57,211 nucleotides of DNA. Source: Pseudomonadota bacterium. GTDB lineage: Bacteria; Bdellovibrionota; UBA2428. Shown piece by piece: positions 51,453 to 57,211 of the stretch; within the stretch, counting starts at the first letter, position 1, and each line of letters begins with the position of its first letter. A program made the translations under genes and the position numbers. Below the pieces are notes generated by a model. It had not been told where the DNA came from and searched no databases. It saw nothing but the letters and a program-made list of their open reading frames with translations. The DNA is taken from positions 1 through 57,211 of the forward strand of contig JAGNHS010000013.1 of assembly GCA_018001635.1 (NCBI GenBank). The letters run 5' to 3'.

Positions 51453-52520
51453 TTATTTAGGAAGTTTTTGTAAGGAGAGTCGATACGCGTCTAGAGCTTC
51501 AGACGCGTGTCGATGAACATCGTTAGCAAAACGACTCGACCAAGTGGGATGTTTCATCAGCAAATAATAGACTTTACGTTTTTCAGATTGGCTCAACGCT
51601 TGAGCATGTCCTTTGGCAATATATCGACAAAAATCATTTTGTAATTTGTTGAGGTCTTCTCCGCTTTGTAAACTCATGAGTGAGAGTTGTTGAGTGCCAC
51701 TTGGAAAGTGCTCTAAAAGAAAGAATCCTTGTTCAGGAATTTTTACACAGTGTTTAGATCCTCCTGGAGCATATTGAGCCACAGCGTTTCCAAGTTTCGC
51801 GCAAGATTCCAATGAGGAGAGTGGGGCGAATCTCCAAATGTCATTTTTTTCATCGATAAGAATTCGAGTCATTCTGTTCTTGGGGTCGCGAGCATTGTAA
51901 GAGGTGCTAAGAACTTTCCATTTTTGTGTGAATTTTTTAGCCAAATTCTCGGCAAAAGGACTTTCCAGTTCAGGAATTTTTTCTGAGTTGGGAGTGTCAA
52001 GTGGGGTCCACGAATAATTGAGATCGGGAGCCGGCGAAGAGACCCCTTTATTTTCGCTAAGGTTTTTAAGGGCTGAAGCATAATTTTTCAAACAGCTTTC
52101 AGTGGAAATCTCTCCCAATCGCAAATAATTAGCAATAAATTCTGAATTAACACTGAGGGTGAAAAGATCCCAAATGAGTGTGGCTTCGAAACTATTTTCT
52201 AAGCGATAGAAGGCGCGGTATCGAGGGCTATTTGTTTTGGGAAACATTAGAACATCGTCGGATCGAAGATCCCCATAGACTAGAATTTTGGGCCACTCAT
52301 TGGCGAGAGTGTTGGGGAGTGGAGAAATAAAAGCGTCTTTAGTTTTATTTAATGTCCAGCTTAGAAAATCAATGGGGTTCTCTAAGTAGATTTTTTGTTC
52401 TGTGGCTGGCAAATCTGAAAAGCTTTTTGAAAATGAGTTTTCTTCAATTTTGTGTTTTTTTGAGAAACTTGAGCAAGTCGACAAGACAAAAGGCAAAATT
52501 AAAATAAAAATCCGTAGCAT
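51453..52520 (-). CDS. Lipoprotein with DUF2252-like features
   Basis: 355 residues. The signal peptide ends in a lipobox-like LSTC. The order ILVYGDLRSDDVLMF, YRAFYRLENSFEATLIWDLFTLSVNSE and, near the end, RYIAKGHAQAL resembles the kinase-like DUF2252 family (GDxHxxN...DFDE...WDLxRL...GRAxAxAHA), but the acidic positions do not all match, so assignment is tentative. Several Cys are present. The promoter TTGACA-17-CAATCT lies 6 nt before the ATG, over a perfect TGACAT-TTT-ATGTCA palindrome. Confidence 0.6.
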   Translation of the reverse strand: MLRIFILILPFVLSTCSSFSKKHKIEENSFSKSFSDLPATEQKIYLENPIDFLSWTLNKTKDAFISPLPNTLANEWPKILVYGDLRSDDVLMFPKTNSPRYRAFYRLENSFEATLIWDLFTLSVNSEFIANYLRLGEISTESCLKNYASALKNLSENKGVSSPAPDLNYSWTPLDTPNSEKIPELESPFAENLAKKFTQKWKVLSTSYNARDPKNRMTRILIDEKNDIWRFAPLSSLESCAKLGNAVAQYAPGGSKHCVKIPEQGFFLLEHFPSGTQQLSLMSLQSGEDLNKLQNDFCRYIAKGHAQALSQSEKRKVYYLLMKHPTWSSRFANDVHRHASEALDAYRLSLQKLPK

Positions 52521-52526
52521 AGGCTT

Positions 52527-52555
52527 AGATTGCTGTTCATGACATTTTATGTCAA
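52527..52555 (-). promoter_or_regulatory. Promoter with consensus -35 inside a palindrome
   Basis: On the minus strand, TTGACA (52555-52550), 17 bp, CAATCT (52532-52527), then 6 nt to ATG 52520. The inverted repeat TGACAT-TTT-ATGTCA (52540-52554) covers the -35 box, as a repressor site would. Confidence 0.45.
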
Positions 52556-52678
52556 CGACTCAAGATTTTCTTTGCGCCGTGCTAGAAATTCCACCTTAAA
52601 GTGGTCTATCCTACTCGCTAATTTATTACTGGGATTGTTCCCTGTATTGTTGGGTTAAATCCCTATGGAGGTTTTTTT

Positions 52679-52873
52679 ATGGCTGAAGTTCTCGTAGTTG
52701 CAAGCAAAGTTAAAAGTTACATCAAAGAAAAAGGTGAGTGCAACACTTCTGGTGAAACGATCACTGCTCTTTCTGCAGTTCTCGAAAAGGTGATTGATGA
52801 TGCTATCAAAACCGCAAAAGAACAGGGAAGAAAAACTGTTATGGCGCGTGACGTTCAAGGAAGCGAAGGCTAA
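52679..52873 (+). CDS. Bacterial histone-fold protein (Bdellovibrio type)
   Basis: 64 residues with a strong GGAGG 7 nt before the ATG, fitting an abundant protein. It reads as a single histone fold: helix 1 (VLVVASKVKSYIKEKG), loop, long helix 2 (ETITALSAVLEKVIDDAIKTAKEQG), then loop and helix 3 (GRKTVMARDV). GRKTVMARDV aligns with archaeal histone GRKTIKAEDI. It closely resembles the B. bacteriovorus histone reported to be an abundant, essential nucleoid protein (established knowledge, from memory). It is not HU: the HU beta-arm is absent. Its stop overlaps the convergent nuclease gene. Confidence 0.92.
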   Translation: MAEVLVVASKVKSYIKEKGECNTSGETITALSAVLEKVIDDAIKTAKEQGRKTVMARDVQGSEG

Positions 52874-52889
52874 TTAAAGCCTCTTTTTG
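52867..52889 (+). terminator. Weak stem-loop at the histone stop codon
   Basis: AGGCT (52867-52871) and AGCCT (52878-52882) form a 5-bp stem followed by CTTTTTG. It is probably too weak alone; a stronger hairpin lies 30 bp further on. Confidence 0.35.
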
Positions 52890-53436
52890 AATGCCGGAAC
52901 TTTTGAGGATCCGGAATAAGGCCTGGGGCTAAACTCCACAGGCCTTTTTTATTTTTTCTTGCAAAATTTTCTGCTTCTAGTGCCCAATCAAAAGTTTTAT
53001 AGCGTGGATTTTTATAGGCTAGGGCCATGCCTTCTCTGACAAGTCTTTCATTAAAATTAGTTTTAGTCTCAAAAGTTCTTAGGATGGCTAATGTTCTTCC
53101 GTAAATATCGTAAGAGTAGGCATCCACCCAAACTTTTTGTCCTTTTAATTGATGGTTGATGTAGTTTTTTGATTCCAGACCAAAGGCTTGGTTTTGCTGC
53201 CCACCTGGACGATGGTCAATTTCGGGCGCATCTACACCCAATAAGCGGATTTTTAATTTAAATGAAAAATTTGTTTGAGCTAAACAGGTATCACCGTCGA
53301 CGCAATAGAGAATCTTCATTAATCTGTTGGTGTATGAAGAGGCTGTGGGTTGTTTTTTCCAAAATAGAACAGCAATTGTTGAAAGAAATAGTATTTTATA
53401 AAAAATTATTTTTAAGTTTTTTAACGTCATCATCAC
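52870..53436 (-). CDS. Thermonuclease (SNase) family protein, membrane-anchored or secreted
   Basis: About 188 residues from ATG 53436, with AGAGG 5 nt upstream; an earlier ATG at 53469 is less likely. A hydrophobic N-terminal segment (FYKILFLSTIAVLFW) suggests export or anchoring. The OB-fold nuclease core is clear: YCVDGDTCLA, IRLLGVDAPEID (catalytic Arg and Glu), then WVDAYSYDIYGRTLAIL (second catalytic Arg) and FARKNKKGLWS. Such enzymes cleave DNA and RNA with Ca2+. Its 3' end overlaps the histone gene by 4 bp and contains the histone terminator on the opposite strand. Confidence 0.88.
   Translation of the reverse strand: MMMTLKNLKIIFYKILFLSTIAVLFWKKQPTASSYTNRLMKILYCVDGDTCLAQTNFSFKLKIRLLGVDAPEIDHRPGGQQNQAFGLESKNYINHQLKGQKVWVDAYSYDIYGRTLAILRTFETKTNFNERLVREGMALAYKNPRYKTFDWALEAENFARKNKKGLWSLAPGLIPDPQKFRHSKRGFN
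52918..52958 (+). terminator. Strong intrinsic terminator for the histone gene, inside the nuclease gene
   Basis: AAGGCCTG (52918-52925) pairs with CAGGCCTT (52939-52946), with a 13-nt loop and a TTTTTTATTTTTT tail. It faces the histone gene (plus strand), about 45 bp after its stop, and lies wholly inside the opposing nuclease coding sequence. Confidence 0.8.
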
Positions 53437-53474
53437 GACCTCTGTCTCATGTGACTTGGCTCCTAGCATTAGCT

Positions 53475-54260
53475 ATGCCACCTCGAATTGAAAATACGGA
53501 TTGGTCTGATTGGGAAGCCTTTAAATCCTTAAATTCCAGGATGGAGAAAAATGATTTTATTCAAAAAGACAAAGTCAATGATTCTACTCTCTGGCACGGT
53601 GGAATGCGTATTGGTTCAAATTCTAACACTCTTGAAATATTAGAGCCCGATGCCACTCATGCAAAAGTGATTGATTGGGCAAGCTTTGAAGAAAAATCTC
53701 TCAAAAGTGTCTCCAATTCAGAGGTTGAAAAGTTTTTTCCCCAGAAATCTGAATGGGAACATCGTCATCTTCGTGGACGTTATTTGATTTCAAACCAAAT
53801 CAATCTCTTTCTTTATTTACAAGCTAATGAAGAACAATGGAGACACACTTTTTTGCAGAGTCTTGATCACGTTTTGTTTATCCCGGGAACAAGTGACCTA
53901 TTGGCTTTTCGGCGATATCCAGCTCATCTTTTTTACTTGGGTTGGGGCTCAGGTCGTTTGGCTAATAAATCTGTAATTCGCACTTATCGATGGGATGCTA
54001 ATTCCGAAATATTGTCTGTTCATGCTTGTTCTAGTCGTGAAGTACTTTTAACGGAAAATCTTAAGAACGGACTTTTTAGAGCGGTCATCTTTGATTTGAT
54101 GGGAAGTGAAGGTTTGCGAGCTAAAAGTTATATTCTTCATGCTTGGCCAGAAGAAGCGGGTAAATTAAATCAATTTGAGGTGACTCGTGTGATTCCCTCA
54201 GAGGATTGTCGAAAATTCCTAATAGGTGGTTCTATGGGAGTTTGGAAAATGAGTAGGTAA
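53475..54260 (+). CDS. Protein of unknown function upstream of dihydroorotase
   Basis: About 261 residues from ATG 53475; the reading frame is open upstream to 53262, but that part is antisense to the nuclease gene. It looks cytoplasmic: no signal peptide, Trp- and Arg-rich, mixed alpha/beta. Segments include WSDWEAFKSLNSRMEKN near the start, YLQANEEQWRHTFLQSL and VLFIPGTSDLLAFRRYPAHLFYLGWGSG mid-chain, and IGGSMGVWKMSR at the end. No family recognised. It is 5 bp upstream of the dihydroorotase gene and probably co-transcribed. Confidence 0.7.
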   Translation: MPPRIENTDWSDWEAFKSLNSRMEKNDFIQKDKVNDSTLWHGGMRIGSNSNTLEILEPDATHAKVIDWASFEEKSLKSVSNSEVEKFFPQKSEWEHRHLRGRYLISNQINLFLYLQANEEQWRHTFLQSLDHVLFIPGTSDLLAFRRYPAHLFYLGWGSGRLANKSVIRTYRWDANSEILSVHACSSREVLLTENLKNGLFRAVIFDLMGSEGLRAKSYILHAWPEEAGKLNQFEVTRVIPSEDCRKFLIGGSMGVWKMSR

Positions 54261-54265
54261 ATCTT

Positions 54266-55570
54266 ATGTTGCCTCCAGATTTTGTTATTAAAAATGTGAA
54301 TCTATGGAATGAAAGCGGTGTTCAAAATGGAGTTGATGTTTTTGTAGCCAGTGGTGTCGTCGCTAAAATAATAAAAAGCGGAACACAAAACTTTGTTCAT
54401 GAAACCATTTTTGAGGGACATGCAAAAGTTTTATTGCCATCTGGTGTCGATAACCAAGTGCACATTCGAGTTCCCGGACAAGCTCATAAAGAAACTCCAA
54501 AATATGCTGCGCATGCAGCTCTTCAAGGAGGCTATGGAGCTATATTGGCCATGCCCAACACCTATCCGACGATAGACACTCCTGAGCGCATCAAGCGTTG
54601 TTATGAAGAGTGGGCGCCCGCTTTTGAAACTTACGGTGTGGAGTTGTTGCAAAGTTCTGCGTTGAGCGAAGCTTTAGCGAGCCGAGTGAATGTGAATTTT
54701 GAAGCGATGATTGAAGCGGGAGCCAAAGCCTTTACGGATGATGGTGTTTCATTGGTCAACGATGCCCTTATGGAAGAAGCTTTTGAAGCTGCGGCTCGTT
54801 TGAATTTTGTAATTTTGCAGCATGCTGAATGGCCGGGTCATGGTGGCGCTCTGGCCTCTTGTGAAGTTCAAAGACAATCGGGACTAAAGCCATATCCTCA
54901 GGATGCAGAATCACGGATTGTGGCTCGTGATTTATCTTTGCTACGAAAGCATCCCAAGGCTCGTTATCATGTGCTTCATGTGACCACTCTTGAAAGTGTT
55001 GAACTCATTCGAAGCGCTCAAAAGGAAGGGCTTAAGGTTACGGGAGAAGTGAGTCCTCATCATTTGTATTTTTGTGCGGATGACATAAAAGAAGGGAACT
55101 ATTCGTTTAAAATGAATCCTCCACTTTTTAGGTCTAAAGACCGTGAGGCCTTAAGGGCGGCACTCCGTGAAGGGGTTTTGTCTTTTGTGGCCACCGATCA
55201 TGCCCCTCATGAGGAGTTTTCAAAATCTCAAGGATGGCAAAAGGCTCCTTTTGGTACTACGGGCTTAGAATCTTCATTGAGAGTGCTCTTTTTGATGCTC
55301 AATCAGAAAATATTAAAGAGTCCTGAGCATTTAGTAGAGGTTTTCTCTAGCGCTCCAGCTCGTTTCTTGGGCTTAAAGGAATATGGCAGCATTGAGGTCG
55401 GAAAGCCTTTGAGAGCCGTTTTATGCGATCCTCAGGCCCCTTTAAGCCCATTTACAGAGGCTGATTTGGCCAGTTTGTCTCATAACAATGTCTTTGTAGG
55501 CACGGAGCTCCCCGGAAAGCTTCTAGGTCATTTTAATTCAAAGGGTTTTTTTAGAATCCAATTGCATTGA
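54266..55570 (+). CDS. pyrC: Dihydroorotase (amidohydrolase superfamily)
   Basis: 434 residues, type-I size. Dihydroorotase closes carbamoyl-aspartate to dihydroorotate in pyrimidine synthesis. The metal region reads GVDNQVHIRVPGQAHKET, then ILAMPNT, FTDDGVSLVND, ILQHAEW, RYHVLHVTT and FVATDHAPHEE, all conserved amidohydrolase landmarks. The first metal motif is QxH, not HxH; this DxQVHFREPG-like form is, to my knowledge, a common subgroup of bacterial dihydroorotases rather than an inactivation. An allantoinase or hydantoinase-like role cannot be excluded. Confidence 0.88.
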   Translation: MLPPDFVIKNVNLWNESGVQNGVDVFVASGVVAKIIKSGTQNFVHETIFEGHAKVLLPSGVDNQVHIRVPGQAHKETPKYAAHAALQGGYGAILAMPNTYPTIDTPERIKRCYEEWAPAFETYGVELLQSSALSEALASRVNVNFEAMIEAGAKAFTDDGVSLVNDALMEEAFEAAARLNFVILQHAEWPGHGGALASCEVQRQSGLKPYPQDAESRIVARDLSLLRKHPKARYHVLHVTTLESVELIRSAQKEGLKVTGEVSPHHLYFCADDIKEGNYSFKMNPPLFRSKDREALRAALREGVLSFVATDHAPHEEFSKSQGWQKAPFGTTGLESSLRVLFLMLNQKILKSPEHLVEVFSSAPARFLGLKEYGSIEVGKPLRAVLCDPQAPLSPFTEADLASLSHNNVFVGTELPGKLLGHFNSKGFFRIQLH

Positions 55571-55589
55571 AATTCACTTGGCGTTATAC
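55562..55589 (+). promoter_or_regulatory. Putative rpsD promoter, leaderless spacing
   Basis: TTGCAT (55562-55567), overlapping the pyrC stop codon, then 16 bp and TTATAC (55584-55589), ending 9 nt before ATG 55599. There is no Shine-Dalgarno sequence. Confidence 0.4.
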
Positions 55590-55598
55590 ACGTCACCT

Positions 55599-56234
55599 AT
55601 GTCTAAAAATGTTGTAAGTCGTCAACCGCGTTTCAAAAAGCAAAGACGTTTGGGTATGGAATTACCCGGTCTTGGAAAAAGCGGAGCTCTAGATCGTAAA
55701 CCTTATCCACCAGGACAACACGGAAATCAGCGCCGTAAACTTTCTGAATACGCGCTTCGTCTTGAAGAGAAGCAAAAGATTCTTGTTCATTACGGAATTC
55801 GTGAAGAACAACTTCGTCGCTTTGTTCGCCAAGCTAAGCAAGGCCAAAGTGCTGACTGGGTTGATAAAGTGATTGGTCTTTTAGAAAGACGATTAGACAA
55901 TGTGGTTTTCCGTTTAGGTTTTGCTCCTAGCGTGAAGTCTGCTCGTCAAATGGTGGCTCATGGAAACGTTCTTGTGAACGGCAAACGTGTGACTATCGGT
56001 TCTCAAGTTCTTCGCCCTAATGATCAAATCGCTCTCGAAAGTTACCAGCATGTTAGTTACATGCAGGCTAAAAAATCTCCTCGTCTTGAAGTGCCAGACT
56101 ATCTCTCTAAAGAGCCAGGCAAAGAAAAAGACACTGAAGTGGGTGTGGTGAAAGATATTCCTCACGCAACACATATTCCGTTTCCTTTCGAAACGGGTCT
56201 ATTGGCCGAGTATTACGCTGCTCGTTCTGCTTAA
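55599..56234 (+). CDS. rpsD: 30S ribosomal protein S4 (uS4)
   Basis: About 211 residues from ATG 55599; the TTG reading from 55578 adds seven residues over the promoter. RFKKQRRLGMELPGLG, the LEEKQKILVHYGIREEQLRRFVRQA segment, and the S4 domain RRLDNVVFRLGFAPSVKSARQMVAHGNVLVNGKRV are diagnostic. uS4 organises 16S rRNA early in assembly. It has no N-terminal zinc Cys, so it is the C-minus form. It stands alone, outside an alpha-operon context, with a strong terminator 24 bp after its stop. Confidence 0.97.
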   Translation: MSKNVVSRQPRFKKQRRLGMELPGLGKSGALDRKPYPPGQHGNQRRKLSEYALRLEEKQKILVHYGIREEQLRRFVRQAKQGQSADWVDKVIGLLERRLDNVVFRLGFAPSVKSARQMVAHGNVLVNGKRVTIGSQVLRPNDQIALESYQHVSYMQAKKSPRLEVPDYLSKEPGKEKDTEVGVVKDIPHATHIPFPFETGLLAEYYAARSA

Positions 56235-56258
56235 GTAGATTAGATTTAATTAAAATGA

Positions 56259-56296
56259 AAAGGCTTGGTGATCATTTAAGATCACTAAGCCTTTTT
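56259..56296 (+). terminator. Strong intrinsic terminator after rpsD
   Basis: AAAGGCTT-GTGATC-type arm (56259-56273) pairs with GATCACTAAGCCTTT (56280-56294), with a 6-nt loop and TTTTT after it. The A-rich left side means it could also work for minus-strand transcripts. Confidence 0.85.
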
Positions 56297-56301
56297 AGTT
56301 T

Positions 56302-56535
56302 TTACAACATTTGTTCGTTAACTAGGGCTGTGTAGTTAATAACTTGATTGTAGTAGCCAGGCGATCGTTGATCGTGATTATCGTCCGTTTCCTCGCGCAC
56401 AATTGAAATTAGAGTGGGGTGAAAAAACTGGGGTTGCGGATTTAAATAAGGGAGAAAATAGGATATAACGCGAAGCACTATGCGTCGATATTCCTTATCC
56501 GTATTAACTGTTTCAATCCTTTTTTCTTCACTCAC
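56302..56535 (-). CDS. Doubtful small ORF between rpsD and the caspase-like gene
   Basis: 77 codons from a GTG, with no clear ribosome site. Its 5' 56 bp lie antisense to the start of the caspase-like gene, whose promoter it would also cover. The sequence is moderately protein-like (EYRRIVLRVISYFLPYLNPQ) and contains IVREET, encoded by the bases that resemble the 32407 inverted-repeat arm. More likely non-coding or a remnant than a gene. Confidence 0.2.
   Translation of the reverse strand: MSEEKRIETVNTDKEYRRIVLRVISYFLPYLNPQPQFFHPTLISIVREETDDNHDQRSPGYYNQVINYTALVNEQML
56385..56403. repeat. Second copy of the inverted-repeat arm motif
   Basis: CCGTTTCCTCGCGCACAAT matches 18 of 19 bases of the right arm of the 32407-32596 element (32577-32595). 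No inverted partner is visible nearby. Confidence 0.5.
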
Positions 56536-57211
56536 TAACTCTAAAGATTATTACATGTCAGTGGGGGGTGGTTATAGCCCATCAGGGGCTCAAGGTGTTC
56601 TTGAGCTCAACATGAAAAACTTTTCCAAGAAATTATCTTCACTAGCAGCTGATAATTCTATTGTTCAACTTTATGGAGGTGGCTGCCAAAAGGAATCTTT
56701 AGATGTTTACGTGAAGGCTAAAGATTTTACCTTTGAAGATCAACTTTTCACAACATTTTTTGAAGGCAACAGCGATTCTGAATGTGTTTGGCGACATAAT
56801 GAATTGGAGCATCTTGATGGAGCTTCTACTAAAGACAATGTGGAATATTTCCTAGAAGATCAAATTCGCCGAACTCGAAAAAATGATAATTTTAGATTTT
56901 ATTTTACAGGACACGGAAGCAAGAAAAGTCGCGAAGACAAAGATGATGAAAGTCAGATGGATCTTTGGGGTGTGGAATCGGCCATGCTCGCCAGTGAGTT
57001 TGTGAGTGAATTAGATAAATTGCCCGTTGAAACACATACGCAAGTTCTTATGGTGCAATGTTTTTCAGGCGGCTTTACAAAGATGAACTTTGAAGGCGGC
57101 GAAACTACAAATAAACTTTCTTCTCATAATCGATGCGGATTTTTTTCCCAATTACCCGACAGATTGGCTGCGGGTTGCACGCCTGATCTTGAAAAAAGAG
57201 AAGAATACAGT
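56480..57211 (+). CDS. Caspase-like (clan CD) peptidase, truncated by window end
   Basis: 244 codons are visible and the frame is open at the right edge. A signal peptide (RRYSLSVLTVSILFSSLTNS) precedes the mature part. The clan CD dyad is visible: His145 in FYFTGHGSK and Cys194 in VLMVQCFSGGF, each after a hydrophobic strand, with the usual spacing of about 50. Such proteins include metacaspase-like and C13/gingipain-like peptidases; the specific family is open because the C-terminus is missing. An exported caspase-like enzyme is unusual. TTTAAA-17-TATAAC lies 10 nt before the ATG. Confidence 0.8.
   Translation, partial: MRRYSLSVLTVSILFSSLTNSKDYYMSVGGGYSPSGAQGVLELNMKNFSKKLSSLAADNSIVQLYGGGCQKESLDVYVKAKDFTFEDQLFTTFFEGNSDSECVWRHNELEHLDGASTKDNVEYFLEDQIRRTRKNDNFRFYFTGHGSKKSREDKDDESQMDLWGVESAMLASEFVSELDKLPVETHTQVLMVQCFSGGFTKMNFEGGETTNKLSSHNRCGFFSQLPDRLAAGCTPDLEKREEYS

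Noticed and set aside
52679..52873. HU/IHF-type nucleoid protein
   Set aside because: The DNA-binding beta-arm and the HU signature are absent; the GRKTVMARDV end matches histones.
54266..55570. Dihydroorotase apparently missing the first metal His (QxH for HxH)
   Set aside because: A DxQVHFREPG-type motif is, to my knowledge, usual in a large subgroup of bacterial dihydroorotases, and the other metal residues are intact.

Overview
The window reads as chromosome of a Bdellovibrio-like bacterium (Bdellovibrionota), AT-rich (about 40% GC by eye). The main clue is a 64-residue protein at 52679-52873 that looks like the histone-fold protein of Bdellovibrio bacteriovorus. Other clues are the many secreted proteins with no recognisable family, a RAYT transposase, an aromatic amino acid hydroxylase, and densely packed housekeeping genes on both strands. 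The taxon is an inference from gene content; no rRNA is present.

Layout. 1-5600: a truncated coiled-coil gene, a secreted protein, rplS-rnhB, a yraN-type gene, and small envelope proteins. 5650-8760 (minus): a ThrE-type exporter and phenylalanine hydroxylase. 8900-11810: an ECF sigma factor, a probable anti-sigma factor, a Spy/CpxP-like lipoprotein and an unknown secreted protein. 11880-14940: a RAYT transposase with a decayed flank, a LURP-one-like lipoprotein and an unknown exported protein. 15060-18530: the NAD operon nadA-nadC-nadB. 18590-21960: an MCE (MlaD-type) protein, an FtsX-type permease, an L,D-transpeptidase and RNase P RNA. 21980-25120: glutamate dehydrogenase, an RNA m5C methyltransferase and YqgE/AlgH. 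25130-32340: a block of unknown secreted proteins, two with possible hydrolase signatures. 32400-32600: a large composite inverted repeat. 32610-36510: a Tudor-like protein, a membrane protein, tRNA-Leu(GAG), and LemA plus two TPM proteins. 36520-40530 (minus): the glycolytic operon gap-pgk-tpiA, an unannotated 30-residue membrane ORF, then secG. 40650-42710 (minus): a tandem pair of Asn-rich secreted paralogues. 42870-47430: a three-module nucleotidyltransferase/CDP-alcohol phosphotransferase/flippase fusion, a DUF3047 protein and greB. 47410-50880 (minus): a heterodimeric ABC exporter. 50980-57211: a DksA-like protein, a lipoprotein, the histone, a thermonuclease, a dihydroorotase, rpsD and a truncated caspase-like protease.

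Regulation. At least eight genes lack a Shine-Dalgarno sequence and instead carry a sigma70-like promoter whose -10 box ends only 6-9 nt before the start codon. This predicts leaderless or nearly leaderless mRNAs. Other genes (histone, phhA, gap, the DksA-like gene) have strong Shine-Dalgarno sequences, so both initiation modes appear to coexist.

The observations I would check first are the inverted repeat at 32407-32596 and its partial echo at 56385-56403, the leaderless promoter pattern, the 30-residue ORF in the secG operon, the three-module fusion, the histone with its terminator inside the opposing nuclease gene, and the Asn-rich paralogue pair. No prophage, CRISPR array or complete insertion sequence with terminal repeats was seen.
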